Assembly (NCBI GenBank): GCA_023258975.1
Contig: JAHFRD010000003.1
Location: forward strand, 1 to 64,000
Direction of reading: 5' to 3'
DNA length: 64,000 bases
DNA from: Hydrogenophilales bacterium
GTDB lineage: Bacteria > Pseudomonadota > Gammaproteobacteria > Burkholderiales > Thiobacillaceae
Made by a program: the position numbers and the translations under genes. This document shows, piece by piece, positions 8,080 to 17,197 of this stretch (its first letter is position 1; every line of letters starts with the position of its first letter). The notes under the pieces are model-generated. The model was given only the letters and a program-made list of their open reading frames with translations, was not told the DNA's origin and searched no databases.

Positions 8080-9373
8080 TCCCGCCGCTCACCTGATCGC
8101 CGCCGCGCTGCTGGCCGCCGGCCTGTTGGGCGCGGCCACCGCGAAGGCCGCGCCGCGCGATATTGACCGTATCGTGGCGGTGGTCAACAACGCGGTAATC
8201 ACCGAATACGAACTGAAGAAACGAATCGAGCAGGTCATCCGCCAACTCGCCAGCCAGCAGACACCGGCGCCACCGCGCCGCGCGCTGGAAAAACAGTTGC
8301 TGGAACGCATGATTACCGAGCGCGCGCTCCTGCAGATCGCGGAGGACACCAACATCCGCTTCGAAGGCGCCGCCCTGGATCGCGCCGTGGCCCGCATCGC
8401 CCAGCAGAACAAACTCTCGCCCGAGGAATTCCGCAAGGCGCTGGAAACCGAGGGCACCGATTTCGCCGCCTTCCGCGAGCAGATCCGCTCGGAAATGACC
8501 ATTGCCCGCCTGAAAGAACGCGAAGTCGATAACAAGATCGTGGTCACCGACGCCGAAATCGACAATTTCCTCGCCAATCCCGCGCTGGATGCCAACCAGC
8601 AGGACGAATACAACCTCGCCCATATCCTGATCCTGGCCCCGGAAGGCGCCAGCCCGGAAAAACTGGCGGAATTGCGCGTCAAGGCCGAGAAAGCCCAGGC
8701 GGAACTCCAGGCCGGCACCCATTTCAGCCAGGTTTCCGCCACCTACTCCGACGCCCAGAATGCGCTGCAAGGCGGCAGCCTGGGCTGGCGCGCCGAGGGG
8801 CAGATCCCCAGCCTGTTCGCCACCGTGGTGAGAACCCTGAAAGCGGGCGAGACCTCCGCCGTGATCCAAAGCCCGAACGGCTTTCATATCGTCAAACTGG
8901 TCGACAAGCGCGGCAAGAACGTCCAGATGGTGGTCAAGCAGACCCGCGCGCGCCACATTCTGGTGAAGACCAACGAAGTGGTCAGCGATGACGATGCCCG
9001 CAACCGACTGCGCCTGCTCAAGGAGCGGATCGAAAACGGCGCCGATTTCGCCGAATTGGCCAAACTGCATTCCGACGATCTTTCGGCCAACCGGGGGGGG
9101 GAACTGAACTGGCTCAATCCCGGCGATACCGTGCCCGAATTCGAGCGCGCGATGGACGCGCTGAAACCCGGCGAAGTCTCCAACCCGGTGCGTTCCCCCT
9201 TCGGCTGGCACCTGATCCAGGTGCAGGAGCGGCGCGACCAGGACGTCACCCAGGAACGCAAGCGTCTGGAGGCGCGTAGCGCGCTGCGCGAACGGAAAGC
9301 GGAAGAAGCGTTCGAGGACTGGGTGCGGCAGGCGCGCGACCGCGCCTATGTGGAATACCGGCTGGAAGAATAA
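8060..9373 (+). CDS. surA: periplasmic chaperone / peptidyl-prolyl isomerase SurA
   Basis: From ATG 8060 the protein has 437 residues, close to the E. coli length of 428. A signal peptide (LIAAALLAAGLLGAATAKAA) is followed by the SurA N-terminal domain (IDRIVAVVNNAVITEYELKK), two parvulin domains (first around NLAHILILAPEGASPEKLAE, second around KQTRARHILVKTNEVVSDDD) and a C-terminal helix. It escorts unfolded outer-membrane proteins, LptD among them, to the BAM machine. The start lies inside the lptD 3' end, so the two are probably translationally coupled. A run of eight G at 9096-9103 is a plausible slippage site but the frame is intact. Confidence 0.95.
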   Translation: MLPRRTNPAAHLIAAALLAAGLLGAATAKAAPRDIDRIVAVVNNAVITEYELKKRIEQVIRQLASQQTPAPPRRALEKQLLERMITERALLQIAEDTNIRFEGAALDRAVARIAQQNKLSPEEFRKALETEGTDFAAFREQIRSEMTIARLKEREVDNKIVVTDAEIDNFLANPALDANQQDEYNLAHILILAPEGASPEKLAELRVKAEKAQAELQAGTHFSQVSATYSDAQNALQGGSLGWRAEGQIPSLFATVVRTLKAGETSAVIQSPNGFHIVKLVDKRGKNVQMVVKQTRARHILVKTNEVVSDDDARNRLRLLKERIENGADFAELAKLHSDDLSANRGGELNWLNPGDTVPEFERAMDALKPGEVSNPVRSPFGWHLIQVQERRDQDVTQERKRLEARSALRERKAEEAFEDWVRQARDRAYVEYRLEE

Positions 9374-9548
9374 GGCGGGAGGCTTGTCGATCCGGCGCCG
9401 TCAACGAGGAAGGAACTGGCGGGTTTCAGGCCAAGGTTCAAGCTGAAAATATTTGGCATCAGCGAGATTGCCCAATCCGGCGTCCAACCCGGCGTCCAAT
9501 CCGACATTGAATCGCCACAACCGCGCGCTGGCCGCGACGGCCAGCGGC

Positions 9549-9824
9549 TCAACGACGGCGAAACTGGCTCGCGGGCCTCGGGCCGGCGGCCGCAGCGGCG
9601 CGATCATCGCGATGGCGGAAGCTGATGCGCGCCTTGGTCAGATCGTAGGGGGAAAGTTCCAGCGTGACGCGATCACCCGCCAGGATGCGGATGTGGTGTT
9701 TCTTCATCTTGCCGGAAGCATACGCCGCGACTTCCATGCCGTTATCCAGCGTCACCTTGAAACGGGTGTCCGGCAACACCTCGTTGACGACGCCTTCCAT
9801 TTCGATCAGTTCTTCTTTGGCCAT
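9549..9824 (-). CDS. infA: translation initiation factor IF-1
   Basis: A 91-residue protein from ATG 9824 ([20 protein letters not shown]), chosen over the longer frame to 9890 because IF-1 begins exactly here. The S1/OB fold continues with [20 protein letters not shown] and [20 protein letters not shown]. It binds the ribosomal A site with IF-2 and IF-3. The common form is about 72 residues; here an Ala/Arg-rich tail of roughly 19 residues follows ISFRHR. A standalone monocistronic gene, convergent with surA. Confidence 0.93.
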   Translation of the reverse strand: MAKEELIEMEGVVNEVLPDTRFKVTLDNGMEVAAYASGKMKKHHIRILAGDRVTLELSPYDLTKARISFRHRDDRAAAAAGPRPASQFRRR

Positions 9825-10250
9825 GCGTTGTATCTCCTGCGCCTCGCCATCAAGGCAAGGGAGTATGGAAAAGGGCATGGAGACTACCACGCGGCGCGCA
9901 TGCCCGCCGCGTGATATTTACCCGCGCGACCGAGATTCAGCGGCGTTTGTCGCGCCGGGCGAGTGGCCTGGATGATGGGAAAGCGCCTTGTCCGAACCCT
10001 GTCCGCCGCGCCACCGAATATGACCAGCGCCAGCGCGGACAAGGAACCAAGCGCCCAGTTGCCCAGGCAAACCCGGCTCCGGGAAAAAGCGAAATACGGC
10101 CGAAATACAGCCCGGCGACAAGCCACCGGACGTACCTATCCAAAGACATATGGCGATTCAGACACTTGGCAAAGTGAACAATTCGCTAAGATTGCGTCAC
10201 TCCCGCTACGCGGGGGAACGAAGAAACCAGCCAATTACAGGAGACACATC
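9825..10250. other. 426-bp intergenic region, no gene supported
   Basis: Upstream of both infA (minus) and the tail-collar gene (plus), so it should hold two promoters. Several short frames of 60-80 codons exist on both strands, but none has a convincing start, ribosome binding site or recognisable sequence. A good ribosome binding site (AGGAGA at about 10239-10244) precedes the ATG at 10251. No clear terminator, riboswitch or repeat was seen. Confidence 0.5.
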
Positions 10251-10967
10251 ATGAAAATCCACCATCACGCGCTGTTCCGCCCTCTCGCCCTTGCTTGCGC
10301 GCTATGCGTGCCGCTGATCGCGGCCAAGCCCGCCGCCGCCTGCGGCGCCGAACCCATCCTCGGTGAAATCTGCACCTTCGGCTTCAACTTCTGCCCCAAT
10401 GGCTACCTCAGCGCCAGCGGCCAGATGTTGCCCATCCAGCAATACAGCGCCTTGTATTCCCTGTATGGCACCTATTACGGCGGCAACGGTACAACCACCT
10501 TCGCTCTGCCCGACCTGCGCGGCCGCGCGGTGGTCGGCACCGGCACCACCCCCGGCAGTGGCGTCAATGTCCAGATCGGCCAGACGCGGGGCAGCGAACA
10601 GGTGACCCTGAACGTCAACCAGATGCCCGCCCACACCCACGCGGCCCAATACACGTCACCGACCCTGACCCAGCCCACGGTCAACGTGACGGTCAACGCC
10701 AAGCAAGCGACGGCGACGACCGGCACCCCCGCCGCCGGCATGCAAATGGGCGACAGCGGGCGCACCACCATCTATGTCGCCAGCACCGCCGCCGGCAACA
10801 ACGTCGCCCTGGGCGGCGTCAGCGCCACAGCCAGCGGCGCCGCCCTCACCGGCGGCGGCGTGGCCATCGGCGTGGCCGGCGCCAACAGCCCGGTCGCGAC
10901 CCTGCCGCCGGAACTGGGCCTGACGGCCTGTATCGCCACCCAGGGCATCTACCCGCAGCGCCCGTAA
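10251..10967 (+). CDS. secreted phage-tail-collar domain protein (microcystin-dependent-protein family)
   Basis: A protein of 238 residues starting at ATG 10251. The frame runs upstream to 9963 but only this start gives a signal peptide (LACALCVPLIAAKPAAACGA). The tail-collar domain follows at about 35-95 with the family hallmark CPNGYLSASGQMLPIQQYSA, YGGNGTTTFALPDLRGRAVV and GTGTTPGSG. The remainder is Thr/Ala/Gly-rich and probably fibrous. Such proteins form trimeric adhesive or tail-tip structures. It lies 102 bp upstream of the giant DUF4347 protein and its export genes, in the same orientation, so it may be co-exported or decorate the same surface structure. That link is inference. Confidence 0.8.
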   Translation: MKIHHHALFRPLALACALCVPLIAAKPAAACGAEPILGEICTFGFNFCPNGYLSASGQMLPIQQYSALYSLYGTYYGGNGTTTFALPDLRGRAVVGTGTTPGSGVNVQIGQTRGSEQVTLNVNQMPAHTHAAQYTSPTLTQPTVNVTVNAKQATATTGTPAAGMQMGDSGRTTIYVASTAAGNNVALGGVSATASGAALTGGGVAIGVAGANSPVATLPPELGLTACIATQGIYPQRP

Positions 10968-11069
10968 CAACCACCCCGGGGAAACCGGCCACGAGGCCTT
11001 TCCCCGGCATGGAATCGCCAATTCCCAACCGGCCGGATCAACCGGCCGGTTTCCTGAAAGGGCCGCCGC

Positions 11070-14000
11070 ATGAACCGCCACCATCCCCTGACCCGCCTCG
11101 GCCTCGGCCTGGCCGCCGCCTTCGCCCCTCCCCGCCGCGCCGATGGCGCCCAGGCCCGAACGGGCCTCGCCACACGGAGCGGCTTGGGCTTCATGGCCCT
11201 GGAGCCGCGCATCCTGTTCGACGGCGCGGCGGTGGCCTCGGTGGTGGATGCCGCCCCCCCGCCGGACGCCGCGGCCCACGCGTTGATCCCGGAAGCGCCC
11301 GCCCTGGTGCAAGTGGGCGCGGCGGAGCCGGCCCGGGACGGCGGTGGGAAGGAAGTCGCTTTCGTCGATACCTCGCTGGCCGACTACAAAACCCTGATTT
11401 CCGGCATTCGCGCCGGCGTGGAAATCGTGGAAATCGACGGCACGCAAAGCGGCCTGGCGCAGATCGCCAAGTGGGCGGAAAGCCATAGCGGCTACGACGC
11501 CATCCATATTCTTTCCCACGGCTCCGAGGCCACCTTGCACCTCGGCTCGGACATCCTGACCAACGCCAACCTGACCACTCCGGAGGCGCGGGCTGAACTG
11601 GCGAAACTGGGTACTTCGCTGAATGCCGGTGGCGATCTGCTGATCTATGGTTGCGACATCGCGGCCGGCGCCGACGGCCAGCAGTTCCTTGCGAACCTAC
11701 ATGACGCCACCGGCGCCGACGTGGCGGCCTCAATCGACAACACCGGAGCGACAGGCCAGGGTGGCAACTGGACGCTGGAAACGAGTTCCGGCGCCATCGA
11801 AACCGTGGCCTTGAGCGCCCCGATCTATGGCGGCCTGCTGGCTACGTTTACTGAAAACTTTGCCGTCCCGGCCGGCAAAATCAACGGTGACTGGATCGAA
11901 TCCGACGGTGGTTACAGCACGAATGGCGGGTCGGCGGCTTCAACGGGGCCAACCAACCATTTCACCTATACGGAAAGCGGCGTGGACTTCCGCATCACCC
12001 TGAATGACGGCGGTGATGGCATGGGGCTGTATTTCCGAGATAGATTTGGCGAGGGCGACTCGCCCTCGCTTGAGTTCGACTCCGGGCGCGACGGCAACCT
12101 TGGAGCGCCGATTTCGGGCACCACCGAAAGCTTCACCATCACCCGCGCCGATGGCCAAGCTTTCACCCTCGGCTCCCTCTGGGCCGATCCGGGAACTTCT
12201 TCGGGCACGGTCACCATTACGGCCAAATTGAGCGGCGGCACGGTCGCCACCCAAAGCGTGGCAAGTGCCAGCACATACAGTTTCGGCAACATCGGCGTCG
12301 ACACAGTCACCTTCTCGTCCACCGACTTTTATTTTTTCGAACTCGACTCGTTTGCCGGCAATACCACCTATACGCCCCCCAACGCCACTCCCACCATCAG
12401 TGCCGGCGGCAGCACCGCCTTCACCGAACAAACGCCCGTGGCCATCGCCGGCGGCATCACGGTCAACGATACGGATGGCGACGCCGACTGGAACGGCGGC
12501 ACCTTGCGCGCGCAGATCACCGCCAATGCCGGCGCCGGCGACACGCTGTTCCTGCCCACTTCCGACCCTGGCGGCGGCGCCATCTGGATCAGCGGCAGCG
12601 ACGTCAAGACCGGCGCAACCAGCATTGGCACGGCCAGCGCCGGCAGCGTCAGCGGCGGCACGGCCTGGACCATCACCTTCAACGCCAGCGCCAGCAACGC
12701 CCTGGTGCAGAGCACGGCGCGGGCCATCCAATTCGACAACACGGGCGACGACCCCGGTTCCAGCAGCCGCACCGTCACCTTCACCGCCACCGACAAGAAC
12801 GCGGCGGCGGCATCCGCCACCCAGACCGTCGCCGTCACCCCGGTCAACGACGCGCCCACCCTCAGCGCCACGGGCGGCACGCCGACCTACACCGAGAATG
12901 GGGCGGCGGTCGATCTCTTCAGCGGCGTCTCGATCAGCGCCATCGAAAGCGGCCAGAGCATCAATCAGTTGACGCTCACGGTAAGCAACGTGGCCGATGG
13001 CGGCAGCGAGATTCTGAGCATCGACGGCAGCGACGTGGCGCTGACCCACGGCAACTCGGCCACCACCGCGAGCAACGGCATGACCGTTGCGGTCAGCCTC
13101 GCCGGCGGCACCGCCACAGTCACCATCAGCAAGGCCGCCGGCATTGGCGCGGTGGCGGCGCAAACCCTGGTCGATGGCCTCGGTTACCGCAATGCGAGCG
13201 AATCCCCCGACACGACGAACCGTGTGGTCACCCTCACCAGCATCCGCGACAGCGGCGGCACGGCCAATGGCGGCGCCGACACCACCAGCCTCTCGCTTGC
13301 CGCGACCGTCACCGTCGTCTCGGTCAACGACGCCCCGCTGACCGGCGGCTTCGCCAACTTCAGCGCCACCGAACAGGGCGCTTCCGCCTATGTGATGAGC
13401 GGCTTCACCGTGTCCGACGTGGACGCGGCGACTTTCAATGGCGCCGTGCTGACCGTCTCGCAGACGGCTTATTACACCGGCGAATACCTCTCCATCGCCA
13501 ACGTCGGCAGCGTCACCTACAACGCTGGCAGCGGCGCGGTCAGCCACGGCGGCACCCAGGTCGCCACAGCCAGTGGCGGTAACGGCAATGCGCTCGAACT
13601 CACCTTCAACGCCAATGCCACGGCGACCATCGTGCGCGACGTGGGCCGCTCCGTGGTGTTCTGGACCACCACCGACGACCCCACCGCCAGCAGCGCCACC
13701 CGCACCGTCCACATCGACTTGAACGATGGCGGCAACACGGGTTCCGGCGGGGCGCAGCCCGCCACCCAGGGCACGGAAACCCTCACCATTACTCCCGTCA
13801 ACGACGCCCCCGTCGCCACCGCCGGCGCCACGCTGGCCTACACGGAAAACGGCGCGGCGGCGGTGATAGACGGCACCATCACCCTCAGCGATGCCGACGA
13901 TACCCAGATCAGCGGCGCCACGGTGGTCATCAGTGCTGGTTTCACCACGGGCGATCTCCTGCAAGGCACGCAACCCGGTGTCACCTATAGCTGGAATGCC

Positions 14001-17000
14001 GGCACCCACACACTTACCCTGAGCGGCACGAATAGCCTGGCCGTCTACGAGACCGCCCTGCGCGGCGTGAAGTTCAGCTCCGCGTCCGACAACCCCACCG
14101 CCATTTCCGCCAGCCGCACCCTCACCTGGCAGGTCACCGATGCCAACTCGGATGGCGTCGGCGCGACGACCAGCGCAGGCGTCACCAGCACGGTCAACAT
14201 CACGGCGAGCAATGACGCCCCGATCCTGGATGACACGCAATCTCCCACCCTCACCGCCATCGACGAAGACGTCTCCGATGGCGGCAACACCGGCACCACG
14301 GTGGCCGCAATGGTGATGAATGGTTCCATCACCGATCCGGACGGCGCAGCGGTGGAAGCCATCGCCGTCAGCGCGGTGGACGGTAGTAACGGCACCTGGC
14401 AATACAAGGTTGGCGCGGGCTCCTGGACCACGTTCGATTTCAGCGGCGGCAATGCGGGCAAGGCCCTGTTGCTGGACAGCGGGGACAGCCTCCGTTTCGT
14501 TCCCGCTGCGAATTACCACGGCACGGTCAGTGGCCTCACGTTCCACGCCTGGGACAAGAGCGCCGGAAATGCCGGCGACTACCAGACGGTCAGCGGCAAT
14601 ACGGGGAGTGGCGGGCCGCTGTCCAGCGCCACGGATAGCGCCTCCATCGTGGTCAGTCCAATCGCCGACACTCCCTCGGTGACCAACGCCGGCACCACCC
14701 CCGGCGCGCAGACCACGTCCGGCCTGGTGCTCGACCGCAACGCGGTGGACGGCGCCGAGGTCACCCATTTCAAGATCACCGGCATCAGCAACGGCACGCT
14801 GTATCAGAACGATGGCGCCACGGCCATCCACAACGGCGACTTCATCACCTACGCCCAGGGCCATGCCGGCCTGAAGTTCACCGACAACGGCGGCGGCGAC
14901 GGCAGCTTCACCGCGCAAGCGTCCCTCAGTGGTGTCGATGCCGGCCTGGGCGGCGCCCCGATCACCGCGACCATTTCCGTCGGCATCGGCGTGGCCGACG
15001 CCACGACCGACGAGGATACCGACTCCGGCGCCATCGCCATCACCCGCGGCGTCGGCCAGACCCACATCAAGATCAGCGGCATCAGCGGTGGCGCGCTGTA
15101 CGCGGATGCCGGCTTCACCGCGCAAATCCACGCCGGCGACTTCATCGCGGCCGCCGGAGCGACCACCAACGTCTATTTCCGCCCCACACCCGACGCCACC
15201 AGTTCCGGCGCCTTTACCGCGCAAGGCGCCACCGCCGGCAACGATGGCGCACTGGTGGCCGGTACCGCGACATCCACGATCAGCATCAACCCGGTCAACG
15301 ACGCCCCGGTGACCGGCGGCTTCGCCAATTTCAGCGCCACCGAACAGGGCGCCTCGGCCTACGTGATGAGCGGCTTCACCGTGTCCGACGTGGACGCGGC
15401 GACTTTCAACGGCGCCGTGCTGACCGTCTCGCAGACGGCTTATTACACCGGCGAATACCTCTCCATCGCCAACGTCAACAACGTCACCTACAACGCGGGA
15501 ACCGGGGCCGTCACCTACAACGCCACCCAGGTCGCCACGGCGGCCGGCGGCAACGGCGGCGCCCTCCTCATCACCTTCAACGCCAGTGCCAACCAGGCCG
15601 CCGTGCGGGCCGTGGGCCGCTCCGTGGTGTTCTGGACCACCACGGATGACCCCACCGCCAGCAGCGCCACCCGCACCGTCCACATCGACTTCAGCGATGG
15701 CGGCAACACGGGTTCCGGCGGGGCACAGTCCGCCACCCAGGGCACGGAAACCCTGACCGTCACGGCGGTCAACGACCGACCCACCGCCACGGCGGGCGCC
15801 ACGCTCGCCTATACGGAGAATGGCGCGGCGGCGGCCATCGACGCCGGCATCAACCTTGCCGATGTCGACGACACCCAGATCAGCGGGGCCACGGTGAGCA
15901 TCAGCGCCGGGCTCACCACGGGCGACGTTCTCGGTTTCACCACGCAGAACGGCATCAGCGCCAGCTACAACGCCGCGACCGGCGTCCTCACCCTGAGTGG
16001 CGGCGCCAGCATCGCCCACTATCAGGCCGCCCTGCGTTCGGTGACCTATCACTCGACCTCCGACGACCCCACCGCGACCTCGGCCTCGCGCACGATCACC
16101 TGGACGGTGACCGACGCCAACGGCGATGGCGCCGGTGCCCAGACCAGCGCGGGCGCCACCAGCACGGTCAACATCACGGCGGCCAATGACGCTCCGGTGG
16201 TGCAAACCGCGCTGACGAACCGAACCGGCAGCACCGGCGTGCCCTTGAGCTTCGCGCTACCCGCCTCGGCGTTTTTCGATGTCGATAGCGGCGACGTGCT
16301 GACCTGGAGCGCCACTCGTGCCGATGGCGGCCCGCTCCCGGCCTGGTTGAGCTTCGACGCCGCCACCCGGACGTTCTCGGGCACACCGGGCGCCGCCGAC
16401 GCAGGCATCTTGAACCTCAAGGTCACGGTCAACGATCCGCACGCGGCCAGCGCCGAACAGACCTTTTCCCTGCGCGTCGATGCGCCCCCACCACCCCCAC
16501 CCCCGCCGCCACCACCACCACCGCCACCTCCCCCCGCGCCCCCACCGCCGCCTCCCCCACCCCCGCCGCCGCCCCCGGTGCCGGAACCGGTGCCGCTCGC
16601 GCCGCCCCCACCGCCCCCGCCTCCTCCCCCGCCCCCCTCGCACCCCGCGGGCGATACGGTGTCGCCTGGCGGCACCGGCTTTGTCGGTTTCGCCGCGCCC
16701 GGATCGGGGGGGCTCGCCGTGCTCAACCTCCCACCCGCGCAATCGTTCCAGGCCGGGGAAAGCGTCAGCTTCCAACTGCCGAGCGCCACCTTCGTGGTGT
16801 CCGGCGACAGCCCGCGACTGGCGGTGAGCGCACGCCTCGCCGACGGCCATTCCCTCCCCGCCTGGTTGTCGTTCGACCCGATCCACGGCGGCTTCCAGGG
16901 CATGCCGCCAACGGGATTCAGCGGAGAGTTGAAGATCGTCGTAATCGCCCGCGACGGCACCGGCAGGGAAGTCAGCACGACCTTCAACCTGGAAATTGGC

Positions 17001-17147
17001 GGCGCCCGGCCACGCGGCCATCTGGAGCGGGACAAGGCCATCTTCGCCCTCGGCCGCCCATCGCTCGCCGACCAGTTCGCGCGCCAGGACAAGGCCCGCG
17101 CGCTGCTTGAACACGCCGCCCGCGCCGCGCGCCCGCGCGCCGGCTGA
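11070..17147 (+). CDS. giant DUF4347 / cadherin-like surface or secreted protein
   Basis: This protein has 2025 residues. At residues 43-53 it carries the LEPR-type motif ALEPRILFDGA, then DUF4347 (about 95-255) with HILSHGSE (His150) and LLIYGCDIAAG (Cys195). Next comes a long array of cadherin/VCBS-like beta-sandwich repeats (about 260-1700), many ending in VNDAP and starting LAYTENGAA. A putative-Ig (He_PIG-like) domain follows at about 1710-1800, then a 51-residue proline-rich spacer and a last He_PIG-like domain. The tail contains FALGRPSLADQFARQ, which may be an export signal. There is no Sec signal peptide, as is usual for type I substrates. The export genes follow directly. It is probably an adhesin or biofilm matrix protein. 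Confidence 0.82.
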   Translation: MNRHHPLTRLGLGLAAAFAPPRRADGAQARTGLATRSGLGFMALEPRILFDGAAVASVVDAAPPPDAAAHALIPEAPALVQVGAAEPARDGGGKEVAFVDTSLADYKTLISGIRAGVEIVEIDGTQSGLAQIAKWAESHSGYDAIHILSHGSEATLHLGSDILTNANLTTPEARAELAKLGTSLNAGGDLLIYGCDIAAGADGQQFLANLHDATGADVAASIDNTGATGQGGNWTLETSSGAIETVALSAPIYGGLLATFTENFAVPAGKINGDWIESDGGYSTNGGSAASTGPTNHFTYTESGVDFRITLNDGGDGMGLYFRDRFGEGDSPSLEFDSGRDGNLGAPISGTTESFTITRADGQAFTLGSLWADPGTSSGTVTITAKLSGGTVATQSVASASTYSFGNIGVDTVTFSSTDFYFFELDSFAGNTTYTPPNATPTISAGGSTAFTEQTPVAIAGGITVNDTDGDADWNGGTLRAQITANAGAGDTLFLPTSDPGGGAIWISGSDVKTGATSIGTASAGSVSGGTAWTITFNASASNALVQSTARAIQFDNTGDDPGSSSRTVTFTATDKNAAAASATQTVAVTPVNDAPTLSATGGTPTYTENGAAVDLFSGVSISAIESGQSINQLTLTVSNVADGGSEILSIDGSDVALTHGNSATTASNGMTVAVSLAGGTATVTISKAAGIGAVAAQTLVDGLGYRNASESPDTTNRVVTLTSIRDSGGTANGGADTTSLSLAATVTVVSVNDAPLTGGFANFSATEQGASAYVMSGFTVSDVDAATFNGAVLTVSQTAYYTGEYLSIANVGSVTYNAGSGAVSHGGTQVATASGGNGNALELTFNANATATIVRDVGRSVVFWTTTDDPTASSATRTVHIDLNDGGNTGSGGAQPATQGTETLTITPVNDAPVATAGATLAYTENGAAAVIDGTITLSDADDTQISGATVVISAGFTTGDLLQGTQPGVTYSWNAGTHTLTLSGTNSLAVYETALRGVKFSSASDNPTAISASRTLTWQVTDANSDGVGATTSAGVTSTVNITASNDAPILDDTQSPTLTAIDEDVSDGGNTGTTVAAMVMNGSITDPDGAAVEAIAVSAVDGSNGTWQYKVGAGSWTTFDFSGGNAGKALLLDSGDSLRFVPAANYHGTVSGLTFHAWDKSAGNAGDYQTVSGNTGSGGPLSSATDSASIVVSPIADTPSVTNAGTTPGAQTTSGLVLDRNAVDGAEVTHFKITGISNGTLYQNDGATAIHNGDFITYAQGHAGLKFTDNGGGDGSFTAQASLSGVDAGLGGAPITATISVGIGVADATTDEDTDSGAIAITRGVGQTHIKISGISGGALYADAGFTAQIHAGDFIAAAGATTNVYFRPTPDATSSGAFTAQGATAGNDGALVAGTATSTISINPVNDAPVTGGFANFSATEQGASAYVMSGFTVSDVDAATFNGAVLTVSQTAYYTGEYLSIANVNNVTYNAGTGAVTYNATQVATAAGGNGGALLITFNASANQAAVRAVGRSVVFWTTTDDPTASSATRTVHIDFSDGGNTGSGGAQSATQGTETLTVTAVNDRPTATAGATLAYTENGAAAAIDAGINLADVDDTQISGATVSISAGLTTGDVLGFTTQNGISASYNAATGVLTLSGGASIAHYQAALRSVTYHSTSDDPTATSASRTITWTVTDANGDGAGAQTSAGATSTVNITAANDAPVVQTALTNRTGSTGVPLSFALPASAFFDVDSGDVLTWSATRADGGPLPAWLSFDAATRTFSGTPGAADAGILNLKVTVNDPHAASAEQTFSLRVDAPPPPPPPPPPPPPPPPPAPPPPPPPPPPPPPVPEPVPLAPPPPPPPPPPPPSHPAGDTVSPGGTGFVGFAAPGSGGLAVLNLPPAQSFQAGESVSFQLPSATFVVSGDSPRLAVSARLADGHSLPAWLSFDPIHGGFQGMPPTGFSGELKIVVIARDGTGREVSTTFNLEIGGARPRGHLERDKAIFALGRPSLADQFARQDKARALLEHAARAARPRAG
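13321..13790 (+). repeat. intragenic long repeat, copy 1
   Basis: Near-identical at DNA level to 15292-15761 (constant offset 1971 bp). The first 185 bp and the last 150 bp differ at only a few positions, mostly third codon positions, while the middle is more diverged. It encodes a cadherin-like module starting GGFANFSATEQGASAYVMSG. Confidence 0.85.
15292..15761 (+). repeat. intragenic long repeat, copy 2
   Basis: Partner of 13321-13790 within the giant gene. High DNA identity in the outer parts suggests recent duplication or gene conversion between modules. It provides a substrate for in-frame deletion or expansion of the stalk by recombination. Confidence 0.85.
16485..16637 (+). repeat. 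poly-proline tract in the giant protein
   Basis: 153 bp of CCN codons encode 51 residues, nearly all proline, broken only by single Ala residues and by VPEPVPLA. It separates two He_PIG-like domains. The codons CCC/CCA/CCG are mixed, so this is selected at protein level and is not a pure homopolymer. Tracts of this kind act as rigid spacers, for example across peptidoglycan or a secretion channel. Confidence 0.9.
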
Positions 17148-17197
17148 TCCGGCCCATCCATTGAACCAACGACAAGAACGACACACAGGAACCCGCC

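Noticed and set aside
9096-9103. Run of eight G in surA as a phase-variation tract
   Set aside because: SurA reads through intact and the second parvulin domain continues normally; phase variation of this chaperone would be surprising and a single run is weak evidence.
9884-10149. Several 60-80-codon frames on both strands upstream of the tail-collar gene
   Set aside because: No ribosome binding site or convincing protein character; overlapping frames of equal quality on both strands.
11940-16205. 1421-codon open frame on the minus strand
   Set aside because: Antisense to the giant repeat protein; Gly/Ala/Arg-rich nonsense produced by GC-rich third positions, no recognisable domain.
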